A DNA stretch of 64,000 nucleotides, taken from positions 4,530,001 through 4,594,000 of the forward strand of contig NC_009656.1 of the NCBI RefSeq assembly GCF_000017205.1. Direction: 5' to 3'. The stretch comes from Pseudomonas paraeruginosa PA7 (GTDB taxonomy: Bacteria; Pseudomonadota; Gammaproteobacteria; Pseudomonadales; Pseudomonadaceae). Shown piece after piece: positions 28,496-40,188 of the stretch (the stretch's first letter is position 1; the number at the start of each line of letters is the position of its first letter). Position numbers and translations under genes: made by a program. The notes under the pieces were generated by a model. It was not told the origin of the DNA. It ran no database searches and saw nothing but the letters and a program-made list of their open reading frames with translations.

Positions 28496-28918
28496 ATGAA
28501 AATCACTAGAACTTCAAAAGGACTCATTTCCTCAATCACTTCCTCCGCAGTATTCTTTCTACTAACAGCTAGCAACCCAGCAAACTCTGAACCTATAACC
28601 CACCCATACACTGAAACTTACAGAAAATGCATAAACGACAGCACAAACACAGTAGAACAATACTCCTGCATAGAAGAGGAACATAAAATTTGGGACCAAA
28701 AGTTAAACAAGGCCTACAAAGAAACACTTTCAAGCAGAGTGAATCCTCCAGCCTGGAAAATAGCCCAACGCAACTGGCTGAAGTTTAGAAAATCACAATG
28801 TGAAATTTATAACTTCAAAAGCAACGGTTCCGGGGATGGAGTCTTGGAAGCAGTTTGCGAACTTAATTTAACCATTGAAAGGACCCTTCAACTGGAAGAC
28901 AGCAACTGGCCTTCCTAA
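28496..28918 (+). CDS. LprI-like (DUF1311) exported protein, putative lysozyme inhibitor
   Basis: 140 residues with a signal peptide ending near NPANSEP. The mature part has four cysteines and the LprI/YecT pattern: C-x-n-C-x-EE-x-WDQKLNKAYKE, then W-x-x-AQRNWLKFRKSQCEI. Family members such as mycobacterial LprI inhibit lysozyme in the cell envelope. The gene is AT-rich with codon use unlike the flanking core genes, a sign of recent transfer. It is alone on its strand, and a terminator follows at 28971. Confidence 0.75.
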   Translation: MKITRTSKGLISSITSSAVFFLLTASNPANSEPITHPYTETYRKCINDSTNTVEQYSCIEEEHKIWDQKLNKAYKETLSSRVNPPAWKIAQRNWLKFRKSQCEIYNFKSNGSGDGVLEAVCELNLTIERTLQLEDSNWPS

Positions 28919-28970
28919 CCATTGAGAAAAAACATAGGAAATGAATTCCTTTAAACTATTTATCTTAAAA

Positions 28971-28996
28971 GGCTTGCCATCAGACGATGGCAAGCC
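28971..28996. terminator. Terminator between two convergent genes
   Basis: A perfect 11-bp stem, GGCTTGCCATC at 28971-28981 and GATGGCAAGCC at 28986-28996, with loop AGAC. On the minus strand it is followed by TTTTAAG, so it ends the hydrolase transcript; it may also serve the LprI-like gene from the other side. Confidence 0.8.
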
Positions 28997-29027
28997 CGAT
29001 CCTTATAAGAAATTTAAATTTACAAAA

Positions 29028-29939
29028 TCAGATAAGAAAATCTTCAGCAATCTTCATAAAAACATTGCTTCTCTCCCCCATGCTATTATGCCCACAGTTC
29101 CTTATGCGCACGGACTTGGCACCGGGTATACCTTTCTCCAACTGCTTGGCATGAGGAGGCAGCAAACAGCGATCCTCCTCGCTCCAGAGCACTAAAGTAC
29201 GAGCTTTAATCTCTCCGAGCCGACTTAGAGTGTCAGCCTTTCTATCAGCTTCTACATTACGAAGAAAAGCCGCTGGCTCTTGTGGTGCAAGTATCTTCGC
29301 AGACGCTTCAAGTAGTTCATCAACAGTCCGCCTTGATAGAGTGCTGGAACCATTTCCATAAATTGTCATAGACTTGGCAAAAGCCTCATCGCTTTGATAA
29401 TTACGAAGGACCTCCCAACTATCGAACATGGCATTCATGTTGTCGTCAGTGCGAGCCCAGGTATTGGCCAACAGCATTCGGCTGACGCGAGCCGGTGCCA
29501 TCAAAGCAAGCTCCTGCGCTATCTGCCCCCCCATCGAGTGTCCCACCAGATGAACACGCTCAATTCTCAACTCGTCGAGAAGTGCCAGAGCGTCCTCAGC
29601 CATGTCGCGCAAGGTGTAGTTGCTCGGGCTCAAACTACTCTGTCCTGAGTCTCTATTGTCGAGTAAAATGGTGTCGAAGCGCTGGAAAGCTTCCTGTACT
29701 GGCCGCCAGATCCCTCGATCACACATGGTGCCGGGAATAAGCAAGACTGGATGTCCACCATTGCGCTGCCGTTCATAGGCTATTCGCAGACCATTTGGTG
29801 TGGTGATGGAGCCTTGCTCGATCGGAATGGGCTTGGAGGTATTTGCAAAAACAGATGGCGCCATCGAGGCAGCTATTAGGGCTGTGCCTGTGCTCAGGTA
29901 GGTACCAACAAAGTTTCGTCGCGTCATCTCTCTGGACAT
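29028..29939 (-). CDS. Tat-exported alpha/beta hydrolase
   Basis: 303 residues. The N-terminus TRRNFVGTYLSTGTALIAASMAPSVFA is a twin-arginine signal. The catalytic triad is visible: Ser135 in GHSMGG, Asp256 in SEEDRCLL and His284 in CGHNSM; the oxyanion region is LLIPGTMCDRG. It is an esterase- or lactonase-type periplasmic enzyme; the substrate is unknown. It faces the LprI-like gene across a terminator. The 274 bp upstream (29940-30213) are AT-rich and hold no gene. Confidence 0.85.
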   Translation of the reverse strand: MSREMTRRNFVGTYLSTGTALIAASMAPSVFANTSKPIPIEQGSITTPNGLRIAYERQRNGGHPVLLIPGTMCDRGIWRPVQEAFQRFDTILLDNRDSGQSSLSPSNYTLRDMAEDALALLDELRIERVHLVGHSMGGQIAQELALMAPARVSRMLLANTWARTDDNMNAMFDSWEVLRNYQSDEAFAKSMTIYGNGSSTLSRRTVDELLEASAKILAPQEPAAFLRNVEADRKADTLSRLGEIKARTLVLWSEEDRCLLPPHAKQLEKGIPGAKSVRIRNCGHNSMGERSNVFMKIAEDFLI

Positions 29940-30213
29940 GGTATTTCTCCTAGGCTGTTTAAGTAAAAAGCAAATGATTGCTCGAAAGCATATAACCGTT
30001 TGAACATATATAATTCAAAATTCGATTACAGAACAACTTAGGCTACCAGTTAACTAGACTATTAGTAGTAACCTCGGGAGGCTTCATCAAGTCAAGAAGG
30101 ATGTTAGGTTTCAACGATTAATTCGACAGTACCATTTAGACCCCTAACCTAAGCTAGGCCATCGACCATATGTACTGTTCTGAATTCATCGAATACTGCA
30201 TATTGACCTGCTG

Positions 30214-31167
30214 CTACCGGGATTTTTCAACGGTCTCGGCTGCCAAGCGCGCTTTGAGAAGGATCATCAATAAACGATCACGCTCGCAGGCCAATTCCTC
30301 AATGTTTCGTCCATCTACTTCCGCATACAGGCCGTCGACTATTTTTTTCTGCATCTCGGGGTTTAGCTGCACCTCCCCCAGGGGTGTCCACCATGTGACC
30401 AGTGGTCCGGCGAACTGCTGATAAAAGTGCTCAATGCCCCCCGATCCGCCACCAAGATGGTTGAGCAGCACGGGCCCCATCACCCCCCAGCGCAGACCCG
30501 GCCCCCACGAACACGCGGTATCAGCATCGGCCACTGTCACGACGCCCTCATTGACAAGCGACATCACCTCACGAATCAGCACACCTTGTAGCCGATTGGC
30601 TACATGCCCCGGCACCTCTTTATTCAACCGGATCGTTCGCTTGCCAAGAGCGGTGTAAAAAGCGTCCGCTCGTTTGATTGAATCCGGTGAAGTCCTCTCT
30701 CCAGCCACTAACTCAACCAGAGGAATGAGATGCGGAGGATTGAAAGGGTGGCCGACTAAGCATCGCTCTGGATGAAGGGCGCAGCCCTTCTGGATTTCCG
30801 TCATCATCAGCCCCGACGAGCTGGTAGCAATTAACACCTCAGGCGCCAGAAGCTCATCCAGTTGATGATACAAGCTCTGCTTAAAGGCCAGTCGTTCAGG
30901 GCCATTCTCTTGTACGAAATCAACATCGGCAATTTCAGCGAGGTCTTTAGTAAAAGTTAGATTTGTTGGCGAAGCTGCCGGAACCGCCAGCCCTAACTCT
31001 TCCAAGGCCGGCCAAGCATTCGCTATGTATTCACGCAGAATAGTCTCAGCCTCCGGTGCTGGGTCGGTTGCCGTTACCTTGAGCCCCCTGGCTAAAAATA
31101 AAGCGCTCCAGCTCGCACCTATGACCCCAGTACCGACCACTGCAACTTTCGTGATTGAATTGCTCAT
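30214..31167 (-). CDS. 3-hydroxyacyl-CoA dehydrogenase-family enzyme (L-carnitine/L-gulonate dehydrogenase-like)
   Basis: 317 residues from ATG 31167 (MSNSITKVAVVGTGVIG). NAD-binding motif VGTGVIGASWSALF, catalytic region SSGLMMTEI...GHPFNPPHLIPLVELV, and the helical C-terminal domain (HVANRLQGVLIREVMSLVNEGVV). Length and the GHPFNPP motif fit stand-alone carnitine dehydrogenase and lambda-crystallin-type enzymes that oxidise a beta-hydroxy acid with NAD. Divergent from the LysR gene at 31409. The intervening 241 bp should hold the operator. Confidence 0.82.
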   Translation of the reverse strand: MSNSITKVAVVGTGVIGASWSALFLARGLKVTATDPAPEAETILREYIANAWPALEELGLAVPAASPTNLTFTKDLAEIADVDFVQENGPERLAFKQSLYHQLDELLAPEVLIATSSSGLMMTEIQKGCALHPERCLVGHPFNPPHLIPLVELVAGERTSPDSIKRADAFYTALGKRTIRLNKEVPGHVANRLQGVLIREVMSLVNEGVVTVADADTACSWGPGLRWGVMGPVLLNHLGGGSGGIEHFYQQFAGPLVTWWTPLGEVQLNPEMQKKIVDGLYAEVDGRNIEELACERDRLLMILLKARLAAETVEKSR

Positions 31168-31408
31168 TACTAATTCCTCACTCTGTGGAAGCGTCACAAC
31201 ATTGACACAAGTATCATCGGATGCTCTTGATGCTTGTCTTTGCCTATAGGCCCTCGTTCCCGAGCCATCCAAATCAAGCCTTCATGCCTATGAGCCTGCG
31301 GCTCTTACCCGATCTATCGATTCGACTGGCGCTAAGTTAGGAAATAGATGAAGAGCAGTTCAAATACTTTGTTAAGTCCTACCTATAGCTTGCAGGTATG
31401 ATCATGGG

Positions 31409-33255
<1,847 letters not shown>

Positions 33256-33273
33256 CCACTACAAACAGATTCG

Positions 33274-35496
33274 CTACTGCCTCTCTCGACCCAGTCGTAC
33301 AGCGACCTTTCGAGCGCTTTCAACATCGAGATAGGTTGAGGCGTATGAAGCGGCGAGCAGGTTTGGAGGAAGCACCCAGTCCCATTTCTCGCACATCATG
33401 TTTTGCACGTCAGATAGCAGCTCTGGGAGAGGCGGAACAGGTGACTCTGCTATGAGTCGCAGGGCTTCTTGGACACGTTCCACACTGCCATTAACCTCAA
33501 GCACCAGCCCTGCTCTATCACATCTCAAACCGTGCCATTCGAGCAGTATTACCAGGGCGTCATTCGTCCAATCGCCATGCCAAGTAAACACCGCGGTTAC
33601 GGCACCAACATCAACCAGACCACGGCTCGCAAGTCCGAGCTCGCTAAAGCAACGACGCGCCTCGCCCAAAAGGTTCTGCCCCACCGCATCCACAAACGGA
33701 CAGGGAGCTTCTTCGCTTAGGAGTTGCCTCATCTCTTGGCGAACATGGTCGTGAACACGGGCGCCGATACCGTCAAATACGGGAGGTGCGCCTCCTGGTG
33801 ATGGCCGCACAACGACCACTTTGGCGTTTGCGTCGACATCAGTGACTTGCCACCTGCGTCCCGCAAAAATGATGCGTTGCTCGACAATCAGCGGACGGGA
33901 GACAGGCAAAGACCCAAGCGCCTTACCGTCACAGACAAGCCGAAACTCTTCATCGCTGATAAAGGCACTGTAGAAGTCATAGTGATTGATGAACCGCTCC
34001 CCTGACTCTCCAGGCAGAAGCAGGCCAGAGGACTCTTGGACGACGAGATCGTGCTCACCCATGGCCCGTAGCAGCATCAGAAAGTCGGGCTGAGCGACTG
34101 TCGAGAATGGCCCTGTAGCAACGAGGCTGCGCCAGAGCTCACCTGCTGTTGCCCCTCCCCGTTGAGCAATGATCGACAGGATCTGCTGAACGAGAGTCGA
34201 GTAATGGCAGCCCTGCACTTTGGGAGGCTCAAACCAGTTAGCTATCAGTAGACGTATCATCGCGACGCTCTGCACTAGCCCCTGGCGCAGCCGATCAGAC
34301 AGAGACGAGTCATCGCTCAATGAGCGCTCTTTGCAGTAGCTACGAAGGATGGCTGACTCGCCCTGCCGACGCCCTGAGCGGCCTAGTCGCTGACGCAGGC
34401 TTGCCACGCTCGGTGGCGATCCAATTTGCCCGACAGTGCGAATGCTCCCGATATCGATACCCAGTTCAAGGGTCGTGGTGCACACCGCCGTTGCCGGGCG
34501 ATTGCCAGCCTTCAGGGCCTTCTCGGCCTCCTCTCGGACATCCTTGGAGAGGTTGCCATGGTGGGGCCAAAACTCGTTCGGAACCCCGTCTCTTTCGCAC
34601 AACCGACGCAACTGGTCGGCGTACCACTCAACCTTTCCGCGGCTGTTGGGGAAGACGAGGTTGTTGCTCCCTCGCAGTACTTGGTACAGGTGCGCAGCGA
34701 TCGCCTGCTCTACGCCCGAGTCATCGTCCCGCTGTGCCTCTTCACTATTTGCTGTCTCTTGCTGCGAGAGCGCCTCAACGTACCCTCTGACCTGAACCTT
34801 AAGTACCTGCTCAGAAGTCTTTGATTCGATGATCTCAACGCCCTGCTCTTTTCCAGGGCGCAGGAAAGAAGATGCCAACGCCATGTCGCCCAACGTTGCC
34901 GAGAGCCCCACTCGGGGCACGGTTCGCTCTACGACCAGCTCGACCCTATGGAGCAGCGACTGAAGCTGCTTACCACGCTCGCTCCCAATAAATGCATGCA
35001 GTTCATCAACGACTAGATAGCGCAGGTTAGCGAAAACGCCTGCGAGCCCTGTCCCTCGATTCACAAACATCGCTTCGAGCGATTCGGGCGTGATCAAGAG
35101 GACGCCGCTTGGAGACTTTAAGAAGCGCCGCTTACGACTCGCAGAGATGTCGCCGTGCCAGGCAATAACAGGGATATCCAGCTCTTGGCAGAGGGTCTCA
35201 AGCCGGCCCCATTGATCGTTGATCAGCGCCTTCAAAGGACTGACGTAGATAACAGAGCCTGCAGGGTCATCATGCTTCAGCAGGTTCGTGAGAATCGGAA
35301 GGAACGCTGCTTCGGTTTTACCTGCAGCAGTCGAAGCCGCAATGATCACATCGCGATCGGCGTTCAGAAGCGCAGGAATAGCTCGCTCCTGCGCATCTCG
35401 CAGTGACGTCCACCCCTCTCGCCAGACCCAGCGTTGAATCGCTGGGTCTAGCAGGCCGAAGCCGGCAGAGTCAGAGTTTGAAGGTGGCAAGCTCAT
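33274..35496 (-). CDS. sngC: SngC, Lhr-like superfamily 2 helicase of a Shango anti-phage system
   Basis: 740 residues. Walker A ASTAAGKT at 54-61, DELH at 164-167, motif III GLSATLGD and motif VI QRLGRSGRR mark an SF2 DNA helicase of the Lhr type, followed by a winged-helix/C-terminal region (GRRWQVTDVDANAKVVVVRPS). It overlaps the end of the ATPase gene by 26 bp and is last in a three-gene operon with an ATPase and a TerB-domain protein, which is the composition of the Shango defence system. The exact mechanism is not settled. Intact by length. Confidence 0.82.
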   Translation of the reverse strand: MSLPPSNSDSAGFGLLDPAIQRWVWREGWTSLRDAQERAIPALLNADRDVIIAASTAAGKTEAAFLPILTNLLKHDDPAGSVIYVSPLKALINDQWGRLETLCQELDIPVIAWHGDISASRKRRFLKSPSGVLLITPESLEAMFVNRGTGLAGVFANLRYLVVDELHAFIGSERGKQLQSLLHRVELVVERTVPRVGLSATLGDMALASSFLRPGKEQGVEIIESKTSEQVLKVQVRGYVEALSQQETANSEEAQRDDDSGVEQAIAAHLYQVLRGSNNLVFPNSRGKVEWYADQLRRLCERDGVPNEFWPHHGNLSKDVREEAEKALKAGNRPATAVCTTTLELGIDIGSIRTVGQIGSPPSVASLRQRLGRSGRRQGESAILRSYCKERSLSDDSSLSDRLRQGLVQSVAMIRLLIANWFEPPKVQGCHYSTLVQQILSIIAQRGGATAGELWRSLVATGPFSTVAQPDFLMLLRAMGEHDLVVQESSGLLLPGESGERFINHYDFYSAFISDEEFRLVCDGKALGSLPVSRPLIVEQRIIFAGRRWQVTDVDANAKVVVVRPSPGGAPPVFDGIGARVHDHVRQEMRQLLSEEAPCPFVDAVGQNLLGEARRCFSELGLASRGLVDVGAVTAVFTWHGDWTNDALVILLEWHGLRCDRAGLVLEVNGSVERVQEALRLIAESPVPPLPELLSDVQNMMCEKWDWVLPPNLLAASYASTYLDVESARKVAVRLGRERQ

Positions 35497-36766
35497 CGTC
35501 GGGATCTACCTGCGTGTCAGCTGCACCACCATCGTCAGTAGCTACCTCGATCACACCGAGGAAACTTCTCCAATTCGCACCTGGGTTCTGTTCCAGTACC
35601 GCAAGAAGGTTGATGAAGGCTGTGATCGTCGTCCGCGGCGTACGGAAGTAAGCGTCACCGAGCCGCTGATTGCAGTGAGCCATGAACGCGGGCAGAGCTT
35701 CGTCAGGCAGCAAGTAGCGGGACTGCTCCCCCCCGGCGTAAACATGCCGCAGCTTCTGCAGGAGGACGTAGAAATCCTCTGGCGACAGGCTGGCCAGCCT
35801 GATGACTGGCCCGGACAGGTCGATCAGGCCGGATTTCGCGAAAGAGTTCTCGGCTAGGCGCGACTGCAGCGCAGGGTAACTGTAGAGCCCGCGCCGGGTA
35901 TCCATGAGGAACTCTGGCGTACCGCCAAGCACGAACCCAAGACCTTCTGCAGCGCCCTGGAGAGAGTCATTCAGGATCCGCAAGATCTGCTCGTAGTTGG
36001 CGTTTCGTGCCTGCGTATTTGAGAGCTTGTACAGGTTTACCAGCTCATCCAGGCAAACCATCAAACCGCTGAAACCTGCGAGCCTCACAAAGCGCGAAAG
36101 GAGCTTGAGCTGGTCGTAAACGGATGCGTCATCAATGATCGTGCGAACGCCGAGGGCGGCCCGGGCATCCGTCTTCGTGGTGAACTCACCGCGCAGCCAA
36201 CGAATGGCATCGGCTTTCAGTTGCTCGTTCCCTTCCTCAAAGCCTTTGCAGTAAATCGCGATCACATCAGCAAAGTCGTATCCATTCACCATTTCGGTGA
36301 GCTCATCGAGATGCGAGCGAATGACCTCTTCGCTGCTCTTTCCTGAGCTCTTTGCCTCTGCCTTAGCCTGAGCGATGAATTTCTCCACGATGCCCTGCAG
36401 TGCACCACCGTCGGGCTTGGTGCGCGTGGACATATTCTTGGCAAGCTCGGCGTAGAGCGATCGCGCCTGGCCTCCAGTGGCGTGCAAACGCCGATCGGGA
36501 TTGAGATCCGCGTGCATCGTCACGAGCTTCCGTTCCATCGCAATGGCGCGAACCAGATTCAGGAAGAACGTCTTACCCGCACCGTACTCTCCTATTACGA
36601 CTCTGAAGGCAGATCCTCCATCCGATAATCGCTCGACGTCGCGGATCAGCGATTCAAGCTCACCGACACGCCCTACCTGGATGAGATGCTGGCCAACGCG
36701 GGGAACCACGCCAGCACGAAGAGACTGAATGACTGCGTCACGATCTTTAGCTCTGATGGTGCTCAT
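35471..36766 (-). CDS. sngB: SngB, BrxD-like ATPase of a Shango anti-phage system
   Basis: 431 residues of the BREX BrxD/DUF2791 P-loop ATPase family. Walker A GEYGAGKT at 59-66 and Walker B GLMVCLDE at 234-241; an Arg-rich region LGGTPEFLMDTRRGLYSYPALQSRL probably supplies the sensor/arginine finger. It starts in a 4-bp ATGA overlap with the TerB gene and overlaps the helicase gene, so the three proteins are made together. In BREX-related systems such ATPases work with a helicase; the same partnership is inferred here. Confidence 0.85.
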   Translation of the reverse strand: MSTIRAKDRDAVIQSLRAGVVPRVGQHLIQVGRVGELESLIRDVERLSDGGSAFRVVIGEYGAGKTFFLNLVRAIAMERKLVTMHADLNPDRRLHATGGQARSLYAELAKNMSTRTKPDGGALQGIVEKFIAQAKAEAKSSGKSSEEVIRSHLDELTEMVNGYDFADVIAIYCKGFEEGNEQLKADAIRWLRGEFTTKTDARAALGVRTIIDDASVYDQLKLLSRFVRLAGFSGLMVCLDELVNLYKLSNTQARNANYEQILRILNDSLQGAAEGLGFVLGGTPEFLMDTRRGLYSYPALQSRLAENSFAKSGLIDLSGPVIRLASLSPEDFYVLLQKLRHVYAGGEQSRYLLPDEALPAFMAHCNQRLGDAYFRTPRTTITAFINLLAVLEQNPGANWRSFLGVIEVATDDGGAADTQVDPDDELATFKL

Positions 36767-39627
36767 ACAGTTAGCTTTTCCCTGATCTCTGAATTGATTT
36801 CGACAGGCTCCTCACCTTCCGTGAGCGGCATGTCAAACAAGTCGAATGCTGCGTCGTTGACGTGCTCTAGAGCACCATCAAGCATCAGCTCCATGTCTGC
36901 GGCCACAGCTTCAAGTTCGTCTCGACTCCACTCGCTGCGCGATACAAGCAAGCGAAGGAACGCAGAGTGCTCGGCGTCGAGACTCCAAAGACTTGTATCG
37001 CCCGAAGCCTCCTCCTCCACCGTAGGTTCCTCGGGCTCGACAACTTGCTCATCGACGAACACCTGAGCGAGGAGCTTGGAGACTTGCTCGGTCTCCTTCT
37101 GCAGTGCAGCAATTCGATCCTGGTCTAGAACGAAACCACCGCCAGCTGTCGGCGCCGGCGCAGCTGCTTGAGGCGACAGTGCAGCAGACGGAGTACTACC
37201 AGGCTGGCTGCTTGCTGCGATATGCAAGTCGCTATAGAGCAACTGGGCATCTAGCTGCAGTGATTTATAGACACGCTCGAGCAGCTTCACCTCCGCCGGA
37301 CTCACTTCCCCATCGGCCTGAGCAAGGTGCGCTAGAAAAGCAACAATCGCTCGTTTCGCCGACGTGTCTAATGGATCCAGGCGTTTCTTGAGGCTCTGCA
37401 GAGTCGGCGGCTGATTCAATTGGAGGCGCAGGTGCGCTTTCAGACGCTTGCGATGGGCGCTGCTCAAGTGACTCCAGGAGTCGATGTGACGCGAGAGCAG
37501 CATGATCTCTTGAGGCGATGTCTCGCCATCAGCGGCGGCAACAGCACAGGCAAGATCGAGGGTTACCGATGCGGCACCATACGCAGGAGACGATCGCAGA
37601 TCACCGTCCTCAGGCTGCGTAGCAAACAGTGCGATCGAGTTCTCTGACTTGGGAATTCGGCTCCCCGCGAGAACGTCGGGTTGCAGGCCTATCTGCAATG
37701 ATTCAAGGGCGCGCGCAAACGCTAAGACTTTGTCCCTTGAAAGCGCGCCTGCGCTCTTCAGGCGTCCCGCTAGCTCGCCAAAACTCATGACGAGCATGCC
37801 CTCGCCGATCCGCTCCTTTAGCGACTCAAGCTCAGCACGGGTGGTCTCCGGCCACAGCGCAATCGGAAGCTGAAGCACGCCCTCCAGCGCATCAGGAGAG
37901 TCGGGGTTACGCCCCAGGTACCGACTGTACGAATCCAGTTCCGCCGTGCACTCATCAGTGATCTTCTGCAGCTTATTTCGAGGCCCACTCACCGCAGTCA
38001 CGTCTGGAAGATTTTCGGTACCGGGAACCTTCAAGGGCCTCAACGAGCCGGACGCTGGCTGGTACTCGACCTTCACTCGAGTCTTGTTCTGAGGCAGAAC
38101 GATCCCAGCACCGTGGGCCTCCTCGTACCTCATCTTGAACAGCTTGGCGAACTCCGCCTGGCAACGAGTAGCAGGTGTGCGCAGACCAATGTTGACGTCG
38201 GAGAGCACCCACGCGAGAGCCCACTCTGCCGGCACTGGCTGCTTGTCCAACGCTAGCTGGCCAAGACCCACTCTTAGCTCCATAGCCATATCGTAGGACG
38301 ACCGATCTACTTCCGGAGGCTTCTCTAGGTAACGCTTCTCTTGGAAGCCTCTCGTAGTCACAAATTCCAAGAACCTTCTGGCATAGCCTTGGAAGGAATA
38401 GTTGTCGTGATAAATGGATTGCAGCCGCACAACCTCAGCAATGATTGCTGGCACTTCCCCTGCAGCTACCGGATCGCTTTTCGCGTCAATAAGGACCCGC
38501 CGCTCCAGTCCATAGAAGAAGATGAAGACGTAACCGATGTTCGCATGTGGCGCCTTCCTGCCACTGGACAGCCACTGCAAGTATGCACGCCTCGCCTCCG
38601 GAGAGAGACTGTCGTATCTCGGCCAGTAATAGGTCAGACGCTCGGCGATATCAACGATTCGACGCGCTACGGGAAGGCTTGGGTCGATCATCGAGGGCTC
38701 CGTCTCGCCATACGACAGACCCGTGGTTGTTCCTAGGTAGAACATCCCTCCAGGAATCTTCTCGCCCGCAACTTCGACCGTTTCGCCTGCCGGCACCCAA
38801 TGGGGCTCTATGTCCTCAAACTCTGCTGGTCGATCAGGAATCGGGTACGACGGTGGTTTGCTAGACCCAATCGATATCGTGAAGAAGTGCGAGAGGTCTT
38901 TCTCGGGCGGCGGTGGCGGATCAAACCGTGCGGGCGTTGAAGCAGCCCGAACGATAGGTAGAGGCGTCACAGCAATCGGAGTTTCACGCTTGCTAGTTTC
39001 GCTCCGAGTGATTTCGGCCGCATGAACAGGAGAAGTTTGAGTTACTGGTGTATTGGTTTTGATTGGGCTGGTGGCGAGCTGAGACAGGGCTTTCACTGCC
39101 GGTGCCGGCGAACTAACCCGTGCGGGGGCAGAAGCAGCTTGAACCACGCTAGGAGGCGCCTCAGAAGTGGGTGCGACCGTCTTGGTTTCGTTCTTAGTGC
39201 TCTCGGCTGCGGCTGGCAAAGCCTTGAGGACTGGCTCCGGTTCATCGAGCGAGAGATTAAAAAACGCCGAAAGATCGATTTCAGTGCGAGGAGATACTTG
39301 CGCCTGAACGACTGCCGGGGCTGGCTTCGTCGCACGAGGGGCTGCGGCAACCGGAGTAGGAGGCTTAGTTGGCTTGGCAGGCTTCGCAAGCTTTACAGGC
39401 TTAGTGGACGCGACCTGATCAACCTTGACAGGAGGGGCGCGATTAGCAAGAGGCTTTGAGTCAGCGACAAGCTTGGCAATCAGCCAAATGATTCCCCCCA
39501 ATACCAGCGCGATGCCGATGAGAAACCATACAGTCTTGGGAATCGATGCAAGGATCACGACGAAGATGGCGGCTAAAACCAAACCGCCAGATGCGTTCGA
39601 CTTCCTTCCTCTGCGCTTCCTTGCCAT
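36763..39627 (-). CDS. sngA: SngA, membrane-anchored TerB-domain protein of a Shango anti-phage system
   Basis: 954 residues. Two adjacent N-terminal membrane segments (about 14-56) are followed by a long Pro/Ala/Lys-rich linker, a TerB_N region (WVPAGETVEVAGEKIPGGMFYLGTT, then YFFGLERRVL-like core), a TerB core with two acidic DGE motifs (AAADGETSPQE and AQADGEVSPAE) that bind divalent metal in the family, and a TerB_C end. First gene of the Shango operon. The membrane anchor and sensor-like TerB suggest it detects infection at the envelope; that is an inference. Confidence 0.83.
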   Translation of the reverse strand: MARKRRGRKSNASGGLVLAAIFVVILASIPKTVWFLIGIALVLGGIIWLIAKLVADSKPLANRAPPVKVDQVASTKPVKLAKPAKPTKPPTPVAAAPRATKPAPAVVQAQVSPRTEIDLSAFFNLSLDEPEPVLKALPAAAESTKNETKTVAPTSEAPPSVVQAASAPARVSSPAPAVKALSQLATSPIKTNTPVTQTSPVHAAEITRSETSKRETPIAVTPLPIVRAASTPARFDPPPPPEKDLSHFFTISIGSSKPPSYPIPDRPAEFEDIEPHWVPAGETVEVAGEKIPGGMFYLGTTTGLSYGETEPSMIDPSLPVARRIVDIAERLTYYWPRYDSLSPEARRAYLQWLSSGRKAPHANIGYVFIFFYGLERRVLIDAKSDPVAAGEVPAIIAEVVRLQSIYHDNYSFQGYARRFLEFVTTRGFQEKRYLEKPPEVDRSSYDMAMELRVGLGQLALDKQPVPAEWALAWVLSDVNIGLRTPATRCQAEFAKLFKMRYEEAHGAGIVLPQNKTRVKVEYQPASGSLRPLKVPGTENLPDVTAVSGPRNKLQKITDECTAELDSYSRYLGRNPDSPDALEGVLQLPIALWPETTRAELESLKERIGEGMLVMSFGELAGRLKSAGALSRDKVLAFARALESLQIGLQPDVLAGSRIPKSENSIALFATQPEDGDLRSSPAYGAASVTLDLACAVAAADGETSPQEIMLLSRHIDSWSHLSSAHRKRLKAHLRLQLNQPPTLQSLKKRLDPLDTSAKRAIVAFLAHLAQADGEVSPAEVKLLERVYKSLQLDAQLLYSDLHIAASSQPGSTPSAALSPQAAAPAPTAGGGFVLDQDRIAALQKETEQVSKLLAQVFVDEQVVEPEEPTVEEEASGDTSLWSLDAEHSAFLRLLVSRSEWSRDELEAVAADMELMLDGALEHVNDAAFDLFDMPLTEGEEPVEINSEIREKLTV

Positions 39628-40188
39628 GAGCCCAACCCTTCCTATATCCGATACTGGCAGATCGTCAGTATCGGCAATTTGGGCTCAACCGCCAACCATC
39701 AGGAGACACCCGGCAGTTGGCACGCTCAGAGGCCTTACGGTGTACAGACTATCTGTCTCTGCTGCGGGCTAGCTGCTGGAATGCAAGACGGTGAAGTACC
39801 GGCCGCTCTAGCAGGTCGCGAGACCGGCGAGGATGGAGTTGTCACCGGGGGAGCGGTAGCTGGCCGGAGTCATCTGGTCAAAAGCGATCTAGCGGGCCAG
39901 TTTTAAGCGAATGGATCATGAAGAGCAGCGGTTTACGCAAAATAAAATGACTAGATCCAATCAGGCCAAGAGCTGCAATGGATTCCTGGGTGGATGGCAC
40001 CGATGCATGTCCGCTTTGGGTCAAAATCACTATGCAGTGTGCTGTCAATACCGAAACCGGTGGGAAGCACTGCCTGAAGATGGCACATTGCCAACAAAAT
40101 ACCCTTCCCCGCTACCGTTGTTTTATCGTTGTTGCCAGCCCCTGATCTGGCGGAAAAGCCCGCTCCATGAATCGTCATGGAGCCTCCC
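39628..40188. other. Gap between the Shango operon and traI, no gene seen
   Basis: 561 bp with no frame that looks coding on composition or start signals. It must hold the divergent promoters of sngA and traI. I see no clear -10/-35 pair, repeat or att copy. Confidence 0.5.

Noticed and set aside
28941..29195. 84-residue plus-strand frame
   Set aside because: It contains a strong terminator hairpin at 28971-28996 and is antisense to the 3' end of the hydrolase gene.
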